From the IMG/VR virus record IMGVR_UViG_3300047472_000155, positions 1 to 64,000 of that record: a DNA stretch of 64,000 bases; one strand, given 5' to 3'. The stretch comes from a virus. The number at the start of each line of letters is the position of its first letter. Positions within the stretch are counted from its first letter, which is position 1. The notes beneath the pieces are model-generated. The model searched no databases. It was given only the letters and a program-made list of their open reading frames with translations, and was not told where the DNA came from. The position numbers and the translations under genes were made by a program. Of this stretch, positions 32,297-39,589 are shown piece by piece.

Positions 32297-34159
32297 TTAA
32301 TTTGTTGAGTGTTTGACTCTATCTCTTTCTTCTGCACGTTTTCCAGAATTGAACCTAGTAAGCAGATTGCCAACCAGATAGCCTGTGATGCGTCTAATTT
32401 TGACGATACGACCACCTGACTCTAACTCTCCACACTGTGGACACGACTCCCCTATGACTCCGTCATAGCCGCAGGAATTGCACTTGTCAATTGGATGGTT
32501 AATGCTGAAATACCCTACATTATTTTTTAATGCAAATTGAACAATTTTTTTAAATGCATCTGGATTGTTTTTCATATTTCCATCAACTTCTACATAACAT
32601 ATATGTCCTGCGTTTGTGAGTTCATGGAAAGGAGCTTCTAATTCTATTTTCTTATGCGCTTGTATTTGATAGTATACAGGAATATGATTAGAATTTGTAA
32701 TATATTCTCTATCAGTTACTCCATCAATAATTCCATACTCTTTCTGATTCATTTTAGCAAACTTACCAGCTAACGACTCCGCAGGAGTTGCAAACAACGT
32801 AATGTTTGAATCTAAATCTTCTGACCACGTGTCACAAAAATCACGCATAAACTTGATGATATCATATCCAATTTTCCAAGCTTCTTCATCTTCTCCGTGA
32901 TGCTTTCCTACAAGCGCCTTAAGGCACTCTGCAAGACCAACAAAGCCAATAGACAAACTACCATGCTTTAATATATCTCCAACTTTCTCTTCTGGATCAA
33001 GCTTTTCTCCATCCATCCATGTCCCATTAGCCATCATAAAATCACTTGCTTTTGCAGGCTGATTTTTTTGAATTCTATATCTATGAACAAGTCCTTCAAG
33101 ACATATCAACATAACTTCTTCAAGCTTATTATAGAAATACTCAATGTCACCCTTAGATTCAATCCCAATCTTTGGTAAATTAATGCTATTAAAACTAAGA
33201 TTTCCCCTACCTGACTGATGGTTGTCACCATGTCTATTTGAAATTACTCTTGTACGACATCCCATTGTGCCAATAATTGTGTCAGGGTCTTCTTCTTTGT
33301 AGTATTGAAGATTGTATGTTGCATCAACATTTACAAAGTTAGGGAACAAACGTTTGCTTGAACATTCTACAGCTTTCTGGAATAAATCGTAATTTACTTC
33401 TCCTTCGTTCTGATTAATTCCTTGCTTGCATTGAAAAATCAATTGAGGGAATATTGCCGTTTCACCATGACCCAATCCATTGATTGAAGCTTGTAGAATT
33501 GACTCACTAACAAGTCTTCCTTCCCATGATGTACACACACCAAAACAAATACTTGAGAATGGAACCTGTCCACCTGCACGTGAAGCCATTGTGTTGAGAT
33601 TGTGAATCATACTTTCCGCAGCTTGAAGTGTTTCATTTTTCGTTTCTTTCATAGCAAATAACTCCGCACTTGCATGAGTACCTTTGAAATATTCAAGACC
33701 TTTTTTGTAATGTTTGTTGTACGATTTCTTAACATATGGAGCCAAATCCCAATCAATCTTACTTGCACCACATCCACCATATTGTGAGTTTTGTTGTGCT
33801 TGAAATATAATTGCCACTTGTGCCATTGCTGTAGAAATACTGTTTGGGGTACGAACACTACCTTTATCCCCTACTGTAAAGCCACTTGCCAATATTTTTT
33901 CGAAAGGTATAAAGATACAATTATGCGTTCCAAGTGCATAAAAATCTAAATCATGAATATGCATATATCCCTGCTTCATATATTCCATAATAAATTCTGG
34001 AATAATATATTTCATTGCATACTCTTTACACGCTTCGCTTCCCATTTTTCCCATTTTACCGCTAAATGATTCGCCATTAACATTCGCATTCTCTCTAATA
34101 ATATCAAGATTTTGAGTGTCAATAACATCTTTGCCAAGTTTCAAAAATGTGTCTGTCAT
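32297..34159 (-). CDS. nrdD: Anaerobic (class III) ribonucleoside-triphosphate reductase
   Basis: 620 residues from ATG 34159, eight bases after AAAGGAGAG. Text in family order: YMHIHDLDFYALGTHNCIFI, NTMASRAGGQVPFSSICFG, then the C-terminal zinc site CNSCGYDG...CPQCGE and the glycyl-radical loop RITGYLVG near residue 593, ending ERDRVKHST. It makes deoxynucleotides without oxygen for phage DNA synthesis. With nrdG it interrupts the tRNA cluster; tRNA-Gly lies directly upstream. Two extra residues between GYL and the usual continuation are minor. Confidence 0.93.
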   Translation of the reverse strand: MTDTFLKLGKDVIDTQNLDIIRENANVNGESFSGKMGKMGSEACKEYAMKYIIPEFIMEYMKQGYMHIHDLDFYALGTHNCIFIPFEKILASGFTVGDKGSVRTPNSISTAMAQVAIIFQAQQNSQYGGCGASKIDWDLAPYVKKSYNKHYKKGLEYFKGTHASAELFAMKETKNETLQAAESMIHNLNTMASRAGGQVPFSSICFGVCTSWEGRLVSESILQASINGLGHGETAIFPQLIFQCKQGINQNEGEVNYDLFQKAVECSSKRLFPNFVNVDATYNLQYYKEEDPDTIIGTMGCRTRVISNRHGDNHQSGRGNLSFNSINLPKIGIESKGDIEYFYNKLEEVMLICLEGLVHRYRIQKNQPAKASDFMMANGTWMDGEKLDPEEKVGDILKHGSLSIGFVGLAECLKALVGKHHGEDEEAWKIGYDIIKFMRDFCDTWSEDLDSNITLFATPAESLAGKFAKMNQKEYGIIDGVTDREYITNSNHIPVYYQIQAHKKIELEAPFHELTNAGHICYVEVDGNMKNNPDAFKKIVQFALKNNVGYFSINHPIDKCNSCGYDGVIGESCPQCGELESGGRIVKIRRITGYLVGNLLTRFNSGKRAEERDRVKHSTN

Positions 34160-34218
34160 GTGAATCTCTCCTTTAAATAAGTATTCCCCCATCCTTATAT
34201 AAGGTGGGGGAATCTCAA

Positions 34219-34290
34219 AGCGGATAACGAGACTCGAACTCGCAACCTTTTGGGTGGAAGCCAAACGCTCTACCATTGAGCTATATCCGC
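34219..34290 (-). tRNA. tRNA-Gly(TCC)
   Basis: Acceptor GCGGATA/TATCCGC, D-arm GCTCAATGGTAGAGC, anticodon stem TTTGG/CCAAA with loop CTTCCAC, T-loop TTCGAGT. Complete and regular, unlike the Gly-like gene at 28612. Confidence 0.92.
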
Positions 34291-34326
34291 ATATGAAAGC
34301 CCTAATTAAAGGGCTATTTGTATTTA

Positions 34327-34677
34327 TTATTCATTACCTTTTATTCCATAAGCTTTATGAATTGCAATATTTATTACTCTTTGTGCCTTCATAAGATAAT
34401 GATCTACTCTCGCACCTTCATTATCACCATACATAAGACGCATAAGTAAATACAACTCTGGATAACATGATCTCCAATTCCATTTCTCAATTTCTAGATA
34501 CCTATATTCATATCCAAAATATTCCTTAGCTAATTCAATTTCACTAGTAGTTAAAGTCATATTTTTTTTGATATGATCATAAGAATGATTTAATATTGTT
34601 TCAATTTCATTTTGATACGCCTTAAAACGCTTTTGATCTTCAATCATTAAACGTCCAATATCAAACAGTTCAATCAT
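34327..34677 (-). CDS. Unknown protein; 5' end unclear
   Basis: 116 residues from ATG 34677 (MIELFDIGRLMIEDQKRF ... YRYLEIEKWNWRSCYPELYLLMRLMYG). There is no good ribosome-binding site before this ATG. The same frame stays open about 130 bases further upstream with protein-like text (YVKNKRPLIRLKRKSE, YFKHYGDNEWEALGKIRK) but without ATG, GTG or TTG. A short ATG-led frame with a GAGATGAGG site begins one frame off near 34808. The gene may have lost its start to a frameshift or use a rare start codon. Confidence 0.5.
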   Translation of the reverse strand: MIELFDIGRLMIEDQKRFKAYQNEIETILNHSYDHIKKNMTLTTSEIELAKEYFGYEYRYLEIEKWNWRSCYPELYLLMRLMYGDNEGARVDHYLMKAQRVINIAIHKAYGIKGNE

Positions 34678-34833
34678 TATATCTTTTCTAATTTTTCCCA
34701 GCGCTTCCCACTCATTGTCTCCGTAATGCTTAAAATAGCTTACCTCTACACTCTCACTCTTCCTCTTTAATCTGATTAAAGGACGTTTATTTTTTACGTA
34801 GATAACATCCTCATCTCACTAAAAACTACGTAT

Positions 34834-34905
34834 TGCTGCGCCTTAGAATCGAACTAAGTTAACAAGGCTTATGAGACCTCACCGGATATCCAACCCGCCG
34901 CCAGC
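34834..34905 (-). tRNA. tRNA-Met(CAT)
   Basis: Anticodon arm GAGGT-CTCATAA-GCCTT, T-arm CTTAGTTCGATTCTAAG. The acceptor pairs only in its outer four positions (GCTG/CAGC). CAT could be elongator Met, initiator or Ile2. Confidence 0.7.
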
Positions 34906-34913
34906 TATAAGTA

Positions 34914-34985
34914 TAGGGATAAGGAGAATCGAACTCCTGTCTAGTCCTTATCAGAGACTAATAATAACCACTATAAGATATCCCA
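34914..34985 (-). tRNA. tRNA-Ile(GAT)
   Basis: Anticodon stem AGTCT/GGACT with loop CTGATAA, T-arm AGGAGTTCGATTCTCCT, acceptor TGGGATA/TATCCCT with an unpaired first position. Confidence 0.82.
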
Positions 34986-34990
34986 TCATT

Positions 34991-35078
34991 TGGTGGCAAG
35001 GGATGGAATTTAACCACCTAAGATTGTAAATCACTCCCGTTACATGGGAGCGCGACTCATCATCTTCGCCGCCTTGCC
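34991..35078 (-). tRNA. tRNA-Tyr-like (GTA), class II, with encoded CCA
   Basis: Acceptor GGCAAGG/CCTTGCC, anticodon stem CTCCC/GGGAG with loop ATGTAAC, long variable arm GATT-TAC-AATC, followed by ACCA in the DNA. The T-loop is TTAAATT, lacking the normal C56. It is the only tRNA here seen with a genomic CCA. Confidence 0.7.
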
Positions 35079-35087
35079 ATATTATAA

Positions 35088-35327
35088 TTAACTTTCTATT
35101 ACTTTCCAATCTTCAAGTTTAAGGTCTTCATCAATCAACAGAAACATTGGCATGTCGTTATTAGTAAACTCAACGATTATCAATTTTCCTTTTTCATATT
35201 CTGGACATTTGTTAGGATCATTGTACGTTTCCTCTGCAAGACATACACGATACTTACCACCATAACTTAGCGAATCACCAATATACTCGATTCTCATTCC
35301 TTCTTTTACATTAGAAACGTTCAACAT
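35088..35327 (-). CDS. Small acidic protein, unknown
   Basis: 79 residues (MRIEYIGDSLSYGGKYRVCLAEE, GKLIIVEFTNNDMPMFLLIDEDLKLEDWKVIE), beta-rich, likely a small barrel. AGGAGAGAT site. Third gene of a three-gene block (35850 to 35088) flanked by tRNAs. Confidence 0.65.
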   Translation of the reverse strand: MLNVSNVKEGMRIEYIGDSLSYGGKYRVCLAEETYNDPNKCPEYEKGKLIIVEFTNNDMPMFLLIDEDLKLEDWKVIES

Positions 35328-35347
35328 GTTATGATCTCTCCTAAAGA

Positions 35348-35623
35348 TTAAATTGAAACTACACCTTCATCGTATCCAAATAAATAATACTCGCTACCGT
35401 TTGAAGTAAAATCAAGACGATAGTCACCTTGGCGATAACTAAATTCAATTTCTCCAAACCCATCAAGAATAAATTCTTCTGTGTTTATTGCTTGTTGATC
35501 TAAATCGTCTACACGTAAAATTGTTGTATTATTTCTTAAATCAGTAATCAAGTAGTATGTCTGTGGATTTGATGCAAAGAATCCTTCTAAAGCTTGCAAC
35601 AATGTAATGTCTTGATCCATCAT
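35348..35623 (-). CDS. Small acidic protein, unknown
   Basis: 91 residues (QALEGFFASNPQTYYLITDLRNN, EFILDGFGEIEFSYRQGDYRLDF). AGGAGG six bases before ATGATG. Middle gene of the three-gene block; no family is recognised. Confidence 0.65.
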   Translation of the reverse strand: MMDQDITLLQALEGFFASNPQTYYLITDLRNNTTILRVDDLDQQAINTEEFILDGFGEIEFSYRQGDYRLDFTSNGSEYYLFGYDEGVVSI

Positions 35624-35631
35624 TTTACCTC

Positions 35632-35850
35632 CTAAAGTTTTTGTCTTCGTAAACTCTCAACAGAACAGTATTCTTCGTATTCTTCTTCGCCAATATTTAC
35701 AACAACCATAATGTCAACACTTCCATTTTCATTGTATGTTGCATTTGAAATGTACACATTTTCTGGCTTTAACTTTAAACCATTCTCATTGGCATTGATC
35801 TTTTTCAAGATTGTTTCTTTGTCAATGAAAACTTTAACATGTCTTAACAT
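35632..35850 (-). CDS. Small protein, unknown
   Basis: 72 residues (HVKVFIDKETILKKINANENGL, YNENGSVDIMVVVNIGEEEYEEY). AGGAGG site before ATG 35850. First gene of the three-gene block, just downstream of tRNA-Leu(CAA). Confidence 0.65.
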   Translation of the reverse strand: MLRHVKVFIDKETILKKINANENGLKLKPENVYISNATYNENGSVDIMVVVNIGEEEYEEYCSVESLRRQKL

Positions 35851-35880
35851 GATTTACCTCCTTTTATTATTAAAGAGATT

Positions 35881-35979
35881 AGGTGACGGAAGGAATTGAA
35901 CCTCCAAACTACTCTACCTGAGTTGTTAGCGGATTTGAACCGCCGTGTTCGTGTGCACCGAACTGCAACCAGCATCACC
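35881..35979 (-). tRNA. tRNA-Leu(CAA)
   Basis: 99 nt class II: acceptor GGTGATG/CGTCACC, anticodon stem GCGG/CCGC with loop TTCAAAT, long variable arm (AACTC...GAGTAGTT), T-loop TTCAATT. The D-loop is enlarged. Confidence 0.82.
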
Positions 35980-35985
35980 ATGATA

Positions 35986-36059
35986 TGCGTCAGACAGGAC
36001 TCGAACCTGCAAGATTTGCGTTCTTAGCGCAAAATGTTTGCCAATTACATCACTGACGC
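35986..36059 (-). tRNA. tRNA with anticodon AAG (Leu), class I shape
   Basis: Acceptor GCGTCAG/CTGACGC, anticodon stem TTGCG/CGCAA with loop CTAAGAA, T-arm GCAGGTTCGAGTCCTGT. The fold is excellent, but the variable loop is short, which is unexpected for leucine, and an A34 Leu anticodon is rare in bacteria. Confidence 0.75.
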
Positions 36060-36091
36060 AAAATGTAGTCTTTCGACTACTAAAATTCATT

Positions 36092-36661
36092 TTATCTTAC
36101 ATTTGCATAACTTATAAAGTTTCTAATTTTTGAAATTGTAGTAGTACCAACACCATACTCTTTTGCCAAAGATATTCCTGTTTTCATTGAATTTCTGATG
36201 TATCTAATATCTTCTTCTGAGAACATTTTATTATGATCAGCGTCACTTTTTCTTTCTAATGATTGATAATCTATATCAGACAATATATGTTTCCATTTTT
36301 TGCCACTCCAAATATTCTTTATAGTACCTCTATCTACTCCAAATATTTTTGAAAGCTCTGTTGGAGAATTTGTAGTATTCATTCTTATACTTATTACACT
36401 TTCTTCGTCAAGCTTCGATCTTCCATTATTTATACCAATTGCACTTCTTCCTCTAGAAACTCTATCCATAACATTGTCTTGATGTGTACCAGTTTCTAGA
36501 TGATTTGGATTAATGCAGAATGAATTGTCGCACTTGTGACGAATTACAAGACCATCTTCTATCTTGTTGCCACTAAATAATTCATATATATACCTATGCA
36601 TTATTAATTGGACACCATTTCTCTCTACTTTGTAACCATGTCTCTTTTTTGCATGAGACAC
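36092..36661 (-). CDS. HNH homing endonuclease
   Basis: About 189 residues from GTG 36661. HRYIYELFSGN then VIRHKCDNSFCINPNHLETGTHQDNVMD is the HNH core (His, Asn, His plus zinc cysteines) of free-standing homing endonucleases. The C-terminal part has two helix-turn-helix-like segments (LSKIFGVDRGTIKNIWSGKKW, LAKEYGVGTTTISKIRN) for DNA binding. Upstream in the same frame, protein-like text with a further cysteine pair (IEYEVENECWVC) has no start codon before a stop. The real 5' end may therefore be frameshifted (see findings). It sits between tRNA-Leu genes, a usual target. Confidence 0.8.
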   Translation of the reverse strand: MSHAKKRHGYKVERNGVQLIMHRYIYELFSGNKIEDGLVIRHKCDNSFCINPNHLETGTHQDNVMDRVSRGRSAIGINNGRSKLDEESVISIRMNTTNSPTELSKIFGVDRGTIKNIWSGKKWKHILSDIDYQSLERKSDADHNKMFSEEDIRYIRNSMKTGISLAKEYGVGTTTISKIRNFISYANVR

Positions 36662-36822
36662 ACAAACCCAACATTCATTTTCAACTTCATATTCAATCTT
36701 TCTTGCTCTTGGAGATAGTCTTTAATAGTAAATATTTCTTTCACATAACTTTTCCTCTCTAAAAATTGATTAATAGAGAATTTTTGTTGGGAGTTTACCC
36801 CAATCATGCGTGAAAAATTCTA

Positions 36823-36904
36823 TACTGGCGAGGAGACTCGAACTCCCAATCCCGAAGGCTGCGCATTTTAAGTGCGCAATGTATGCCAATTCCATCACAC
36901 CAGC
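36823..36904 (-). tRNA. tRNA-Leu(TAA)
   Basis: 82 nt class II: acceptor GCTGGTG/CGCCAGT, anticodon stem GCGCA/TGCGC with loop CTTAAAA, long variable arm AGCCTTCGGGATT. Confidence 0.88.
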
Positions 36905-36910
36905 AAAATA

Positions 36911-36988
36911 TCTGAACGGCTGGATTTGAACCAGCGTAAGCTCCTCCTTCCAAGGGAGGCGAGATAAGCCAAACTCCTCTACGTCCAG
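36911..36988 (-). tRNA. tRNA-Pro(TGG)
   Basis: Acceptor CTGGACG/CGTTCAG, D-arm GAGGAGTTTGGCTTATCTC, anticodon stem CCTCC/GGAGG with loop CTTGGAA, T-arm GCTGGTTCAAATCCAGC. Confidence 0.9.
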
Positions 36989-37044
36989 TTAATAAAAAGT
37001 GTACGTTACTTTTCGATTTGTTGTTTACGTACAAACAGTCCCAA

Positions 37045-37115
37045 TAGCGTGTACGGGGATCGAACCCGTGATACCGTATAGAAAGTACGGAGTCTTACCA
37101 CTTGACCAACACGCC
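37045..37115 (-). tRNA. tRNA-Glu(TTC)
   Basis: Acceptor GGCGTGT/ACACGCT, D-arm GTCAAGTGGTAAGAC, anticodon stem CCGTA/TACGG with loop CTTTCTA, T-arm ACGGGTTCGATCCCCGT. Confidence 0.9.
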
Positions 37116-37126
37116 ATATTGAATAG

Positions 37127-37417
37127 GTTTTTTCTTCGAAAGGGAAAACCATCTAACCCTTGCACAGCGCTATGCGTTTATGGAAAACTCGAAACCTTTG
37201 CATCTTATGGTAATGCAATAACCCCTCTACACATGTGGAATTGTAGTCAACCTCTGCGATCTTGGGAAGTGCAGTCACACCACTACTCTTATGGCAATAG
37301 TAGCAAACCCTACATATATGGAATGTAGCGAACCTCTAGTCTTGTGGCTGAGAACTAGTAGACCTCTTACTTTCTGGATAGTAAAGTAAACCTTGCATTT
37401 TTATGGATCTGCATAAA
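37127..37417 (-). repeat. Array of about eight covarying hairpins, period ~28 bp
   Basis: Between tRNA-Glu and tRNA-Thr lie units in which a 4-6 bp stem encloses a loop centred on TGG (plus strand) or CCA (minus strand). A minus-strand linker near AGGTT joins them. Left arms begin at 37198, 37227, 37254, 37283, 37310, 37336, 37367 and 37394. Stems differ (TTGCAT/ATGCAA, CTACA/TGTAG, CTGCG/TGCAG, CTACT/AGTAG, CTACAT/ATGTAG, CTAGT/ACTAG, TTACT/AGTAA, TGCA/TGCA) yet stay paired. Two looser hairpins precede them (37127-37149, 37176-37188). Confidence 0.7.
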
Positions 37418-37421
37418 CCAA

Positions 37422-37492
37422 AGCCCTGTGACAGAATTGAACTATCGTTTGCGGGTTACAAAACCGCCGTTCTACCATTAAACTAAAAGGGC
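37422..37492 (-). tRNA. tRNA-Thr(TGT)
   Basis: Acceptor GCCCTTT/ACAGGGC (one mismatch), D-arm GTTTAATGGTAGAAC, anticodon arm GCGGT-TTTGTAA-CCCGC, T-arm GATAGTTCAATTCTGTC. Confidence 0.78.
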
Positions 37493-37500
37493 ATATAAAG

Positions 37501-37586
37501 GGTGCATAACAGGACTTGAACCTGCAAGAAGAGTACTCTTCACGAAGTTCACAGCTTCGCGCGTTTACCATTTCGCCATACACACC
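37501..37586 (-). tRNA. tRNA-His(GTG) with an unusual long variable arm
   Basis: Eight-pair acceptor including the His-specific G-1:C73, D-arm GCGAAATGGTAAACGC, anticodon stem CGAAG/CTTCG with loop CTGTGAA, T-arm GCAGGTTCAAGTCCTGT. A self-complementary GAAGAGTACTCTTC forms a variable arm as long as in class II tRNAs, which is not expected for His. Confidence 0.82.
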
Positions 37587-37598
37587 ATATTACTTATT

Positions 37599-37808
37599 TT
37601 AAAATCGCTCACATTCAACCAATACATCATGTTCAGCAATATCAAAAATGAATTTATTAATTTCATAGAATACCTTAACAACATAATTCTGAATTCCATA
37701 TGAATCAAGTTCTGGAATTACTGCAACTATTTCACAAACAACATCAACGTCATCCATATACGACTTGAATTTTTCTCCAATTTCAAATACTTCAATCACT
37801 ACATACAC
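37599..37808 (-). CDS. Small acidic protein, unknown
   Basis: 69 residues (MYVVIEVFEIGEKFKSYMDDVDVVCEIVAV ... FYEINKFIFDIAEHDVLVE), beta-rich. AAAGAGGTGTATG site. It lies between tRNA-His and the tRNA-like fold at 37855. No family is recognised. Confidence 0.6.
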   Translation of the reverse strand: MYVVIEVFEIGEKFKSYMDDVDVVCEIVAVIPELDSYGIQNYVVKVFYEINKFIFDIAEHDVLVECERF

Positions 37809-37854
37809 CTCTTTTAAATTGTAGTTAAATAATATAATATTTCCAACATGTCAG

Positions 37855-37908
37855 CCACGTACAAACCATCAAGGGCAATTTACAACTCCCTATTAAACTA
37901 AACCGTGG
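37855..37908 (-). other. Truncated tRNA-like fold
   Basis: 54 nt: CCACG/CGTGG ends, a D-arm-like AGTTTAATAGG and an anticodon-arm-like GGGAG-TTGTAAA-TTGCC. The T-arm is mostly missing. It may be a decayed tRNA (Tyr-like anticodon GTA) or a chance fold. Confidence 0.35.
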
Positions 37909-37923
37909 ATTTTATCGAATTGG

Positions 37924-38133
37924 CTAGTTAGGACTTATCTTGCCTAACTTCTTAGCCATGAAAATTGCACCTTCACCTTTGACTCTGCGTCTCTGGCAGA
38001 ATAAGAGTCTTGAGTCGTGACAATTGAATGCTTTGAGCGTTGAGTCTTGAACTTTATATCCAATTTGTATAATTTGATATATCGTATCAAATAATCTTAT
38101 ATTTGCTCCTATAGCAAGGAATTGTATTAACAA
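37924..38133 (-). CDS. Possible small protein, doubtful
   Basis: 69 residues with a basic C-terminal half (CQRRRVKGEGAIFMAKKLGKI). There is no clear ribosome-binding site. The last codons coincide with a strong hairpin (GGCTAAGAAGTTAGG paired with CCTAACTAGCC). The stretch could equally be an untranslated RNA ending in that hairpin. Confidence 0.35.
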   Translation of the reverse strand: MLIQFLAIGANIRLFDTIYQIIQIGYKVQDSTLKAFNCHDSRLLFCQRRRVKGEGAIFMAKKLGKISPN

Positions 38134-38246
38134 TGTTAACCCACATTGTAAGAAAGGTGTAAGAGTTCAATGGTTTTCGACATATTGGAAATAGGTAGTT
38201 TTATTTATTTAAGGTGCATGATCTACCAAACAAACACATCATCATA

Positions 38247-38891
38247 CTATTCCGAAACTTCAATCGTTGTTACAACATTACTTGTAGACAAGATGAAGTC
38301 ACATTCGTTTTCAAATTCTTCAATCTCGGATGTCAATTTTTCAATCAATTCTTTAAGACCTACTGGATCAATAAGTTTTGGCTTATTGTCTTTACTGAAA
38401 TTCTTTGTGATTTCCTGAATTTCAATATCTCTTCCATCTCTCTTACCATCTTTACCAAGATTGAGAATTGTTTCAATACGATGATTTAGTGCTGATTCAT
38501 AGCTGTTATTGCTATTCTCAAGAGAATTTAATACCTTGTTGTGTTGGTACTTAAGTGTGCTAAGATATGTTTTATCGTAAGAGATTGAAGTTTTACGTTC
38601 AATAACTTCTGCAACTGTATATTCTTTTCCGCTAGGGAACGTAACTACAGTAATGGCATTTGATGCAACAATTTTAGATTTAATCTCATTTCTACGTGCA
38701 ATGAGAGAATTGATCTTGTCAACAGATGCTTTCGCACTTGTCTCATATTGTTCTACTGTGATGTGACCACCAATAAGCTTGTCGCCAGTTTGAATCGTAG
38801 TCAACTGTGCCTCATTGATTGCTCTTGTAATTCTAGCATCCAACAATTTAAGTTCATTTAAAGCCCTGGTAATTGAGTAACTAATAGTCAT
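38247..38891 (-). CDS. Coiled-coil protein, unknown
   Basis: 214 residues from ATG 38891, eight bases after GGAGA; a GTG two codons upstream lies too close to that site. Mostly helical with coiled-coil stretches (ITRALNELKLLDARITRAINEAQ, DKINSLIARRNEIKSKI, LKELIEKLTSEIEEFENECDFI). The pattern resembles a phage protein seen in Firmicute phages without known role. It is expressed from the promoter at 39039-39067 through a strongly folded leader. Confidence 0.75.
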   Translation of the reverse strand: MTISYSITRALNELKLLDARITRAINEAQLTTIQTGDKLIGGHITVEQYETSAKASVDKINSLIARRNEIKSKIVASNAITVVTFPSGKEYTVAEVIERKTSISYDKTYLSTLKYQHNKVLNSLENSNNSYESALNHRIETILNLGKDGKRDGRDIEIQEITKNFSKDNKPKLIDPVGLKELIEKLTSEIEEFENECDFILSTSNVVTTIEVSE

Positions 38892-38942
38892 TTGCACATT
38901 CTCCTTTTTCCCTTTGAATTTGTTTTATCTTTGATTTATATA

Positions 38943-39012
38943 TTGTATCAAAAAACTCAACGATACTAACGAGGCTGGTAGGGGATTAACATCGTCAAGT
39001 TTTTTCATACAA
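38943..39012 (-). ncRNA. Structured 5' leader with long imperfect stem
   Basis: On the minus strand TTGTAT-G-AAAAAACT-TG-ACGAT pairs with ATCGT-TG-AGTTTTTT-G-ATACAA: 19 Watson-Crick pairs, a G-G mismatch and a tandem G-U pair, with a 26-base loop. It fills the leader between the promoter at 39039-39067 and the coiled-coil gene. Confidence 0.6.
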
Positions 39013-39038
39013 CATCTCGTTCTCAACTCTACTTCTAT

Positions 39039-39067
39039 AGTATATCATTTTATCTTTCATTTGTCAA
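39039..39067 (-). promoter_or_regulatory. Conserved-spacer promoter
   Basis: TTGACA-17-TATACT with spacer AATGAAAGATAAAATGA on the minus strand. Confidence 0.87.
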
Positions 39068-39092
39068 GTACTTTTTAAAATTATTTAATTGG

Positions 39093-39168
39093 CAAAGGAG
39101 GGGAGAATCGAACTCCTTGGGAACGGTTTTGGAGACCGCCTTATTACCTCTCCAATTTAACCCTCTCT
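39093..39168 (-). tRNA. tRNA-Trp(CCA)
   Basis: Anticodon stem GCGGT/ACCGT with loop CTCCAAA and T-loop TTCGATT are clear. The acceptor (AGAGAGG/CTCCTTT) contains several G-U pairs and one mismatch, and the D-arm is irregular. The promoter at 39183-39211 lies just upstream. Confidence 0.7.
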
Positions 39169-39182
39169 CCCTCATGTTCTTT

Positions 39183-39211
39183 ATTATACCATTTTATCTT
39201 GTATTTGTCAA
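39183..39211 (-). promoter_or_regulatory. Conserved-spacer promoter for tRNA-Trp
   Basis: TTGACA-17-TATAAT with spacer AATACAAGATAAAATGG on the minus strand, 15 bases before tRNA-Trp. Confidence 0.88.
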
Positions 39212-39234
39212 GCACTATTTTTTTACTCTTTAAT

Positions 39235-39583
39235 AATGTAGTCATAGTAACCGTCCATCCTCACCTATGACACAATAGGTCGATCAATCCTATTGATCCT
39301 CACGTTAATCATTTATCTAACAACCTAATGTTGGTCTCAATGATTAACATTACCAATATAGTACCCTCCTACTACCTACTATATTGAGTAGCGGTTCACT
39401 CATGACAATATCACCACCACTTGCCCTCATAGTCCGTTGTAACGTCTCTATTCATGAGTTTCAACGTTACGCTCTTTCGGAGCTACTACGCAACATGATA
39501 AACACTAATATTATATCACTTGCATTGTGATCTCATCGGCTTATTTTATTGCCGACATTCGATATTGTGTTCATCACCTTACA
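39235..39583 (-). ncRNA. Candidate ~350-nt structured RNA with pseudoknot
   Basis: Gene-free, with its own promoter (39590-39618). Minus-strand helices in order: TCGGC/GCCGA; ATCAC/GTGAT; GCTC-CGAAA-GAGC; GTAGC/GCTAC enclosing GTAACGT/ACGTTAC crossed by CTCATGA/TCATGAG (a pseudoknot); CAATATAGTA/TACTATATTG; GTTAATCAT/ATGATTAAC with inner CAAC/GTTG; AATAGG/CCTATT; GTCATAG/CTATGAC. No reading frame longer than a dozen codons has a convincing start. Large ornate phage RNAs such as ROOL or GOLLD are known near tRNA genes; identity untested. Confidence 0.7.
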
Positions 39584-39589
39584 TAAAGA

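Noticed and set aside
37127-37417. CRISPR array
   Set aside because: The unit is about 28 bp in total with no constant repeat longer than a few bases and no spacers; what is conserved is hairpin pairing and a short loop.
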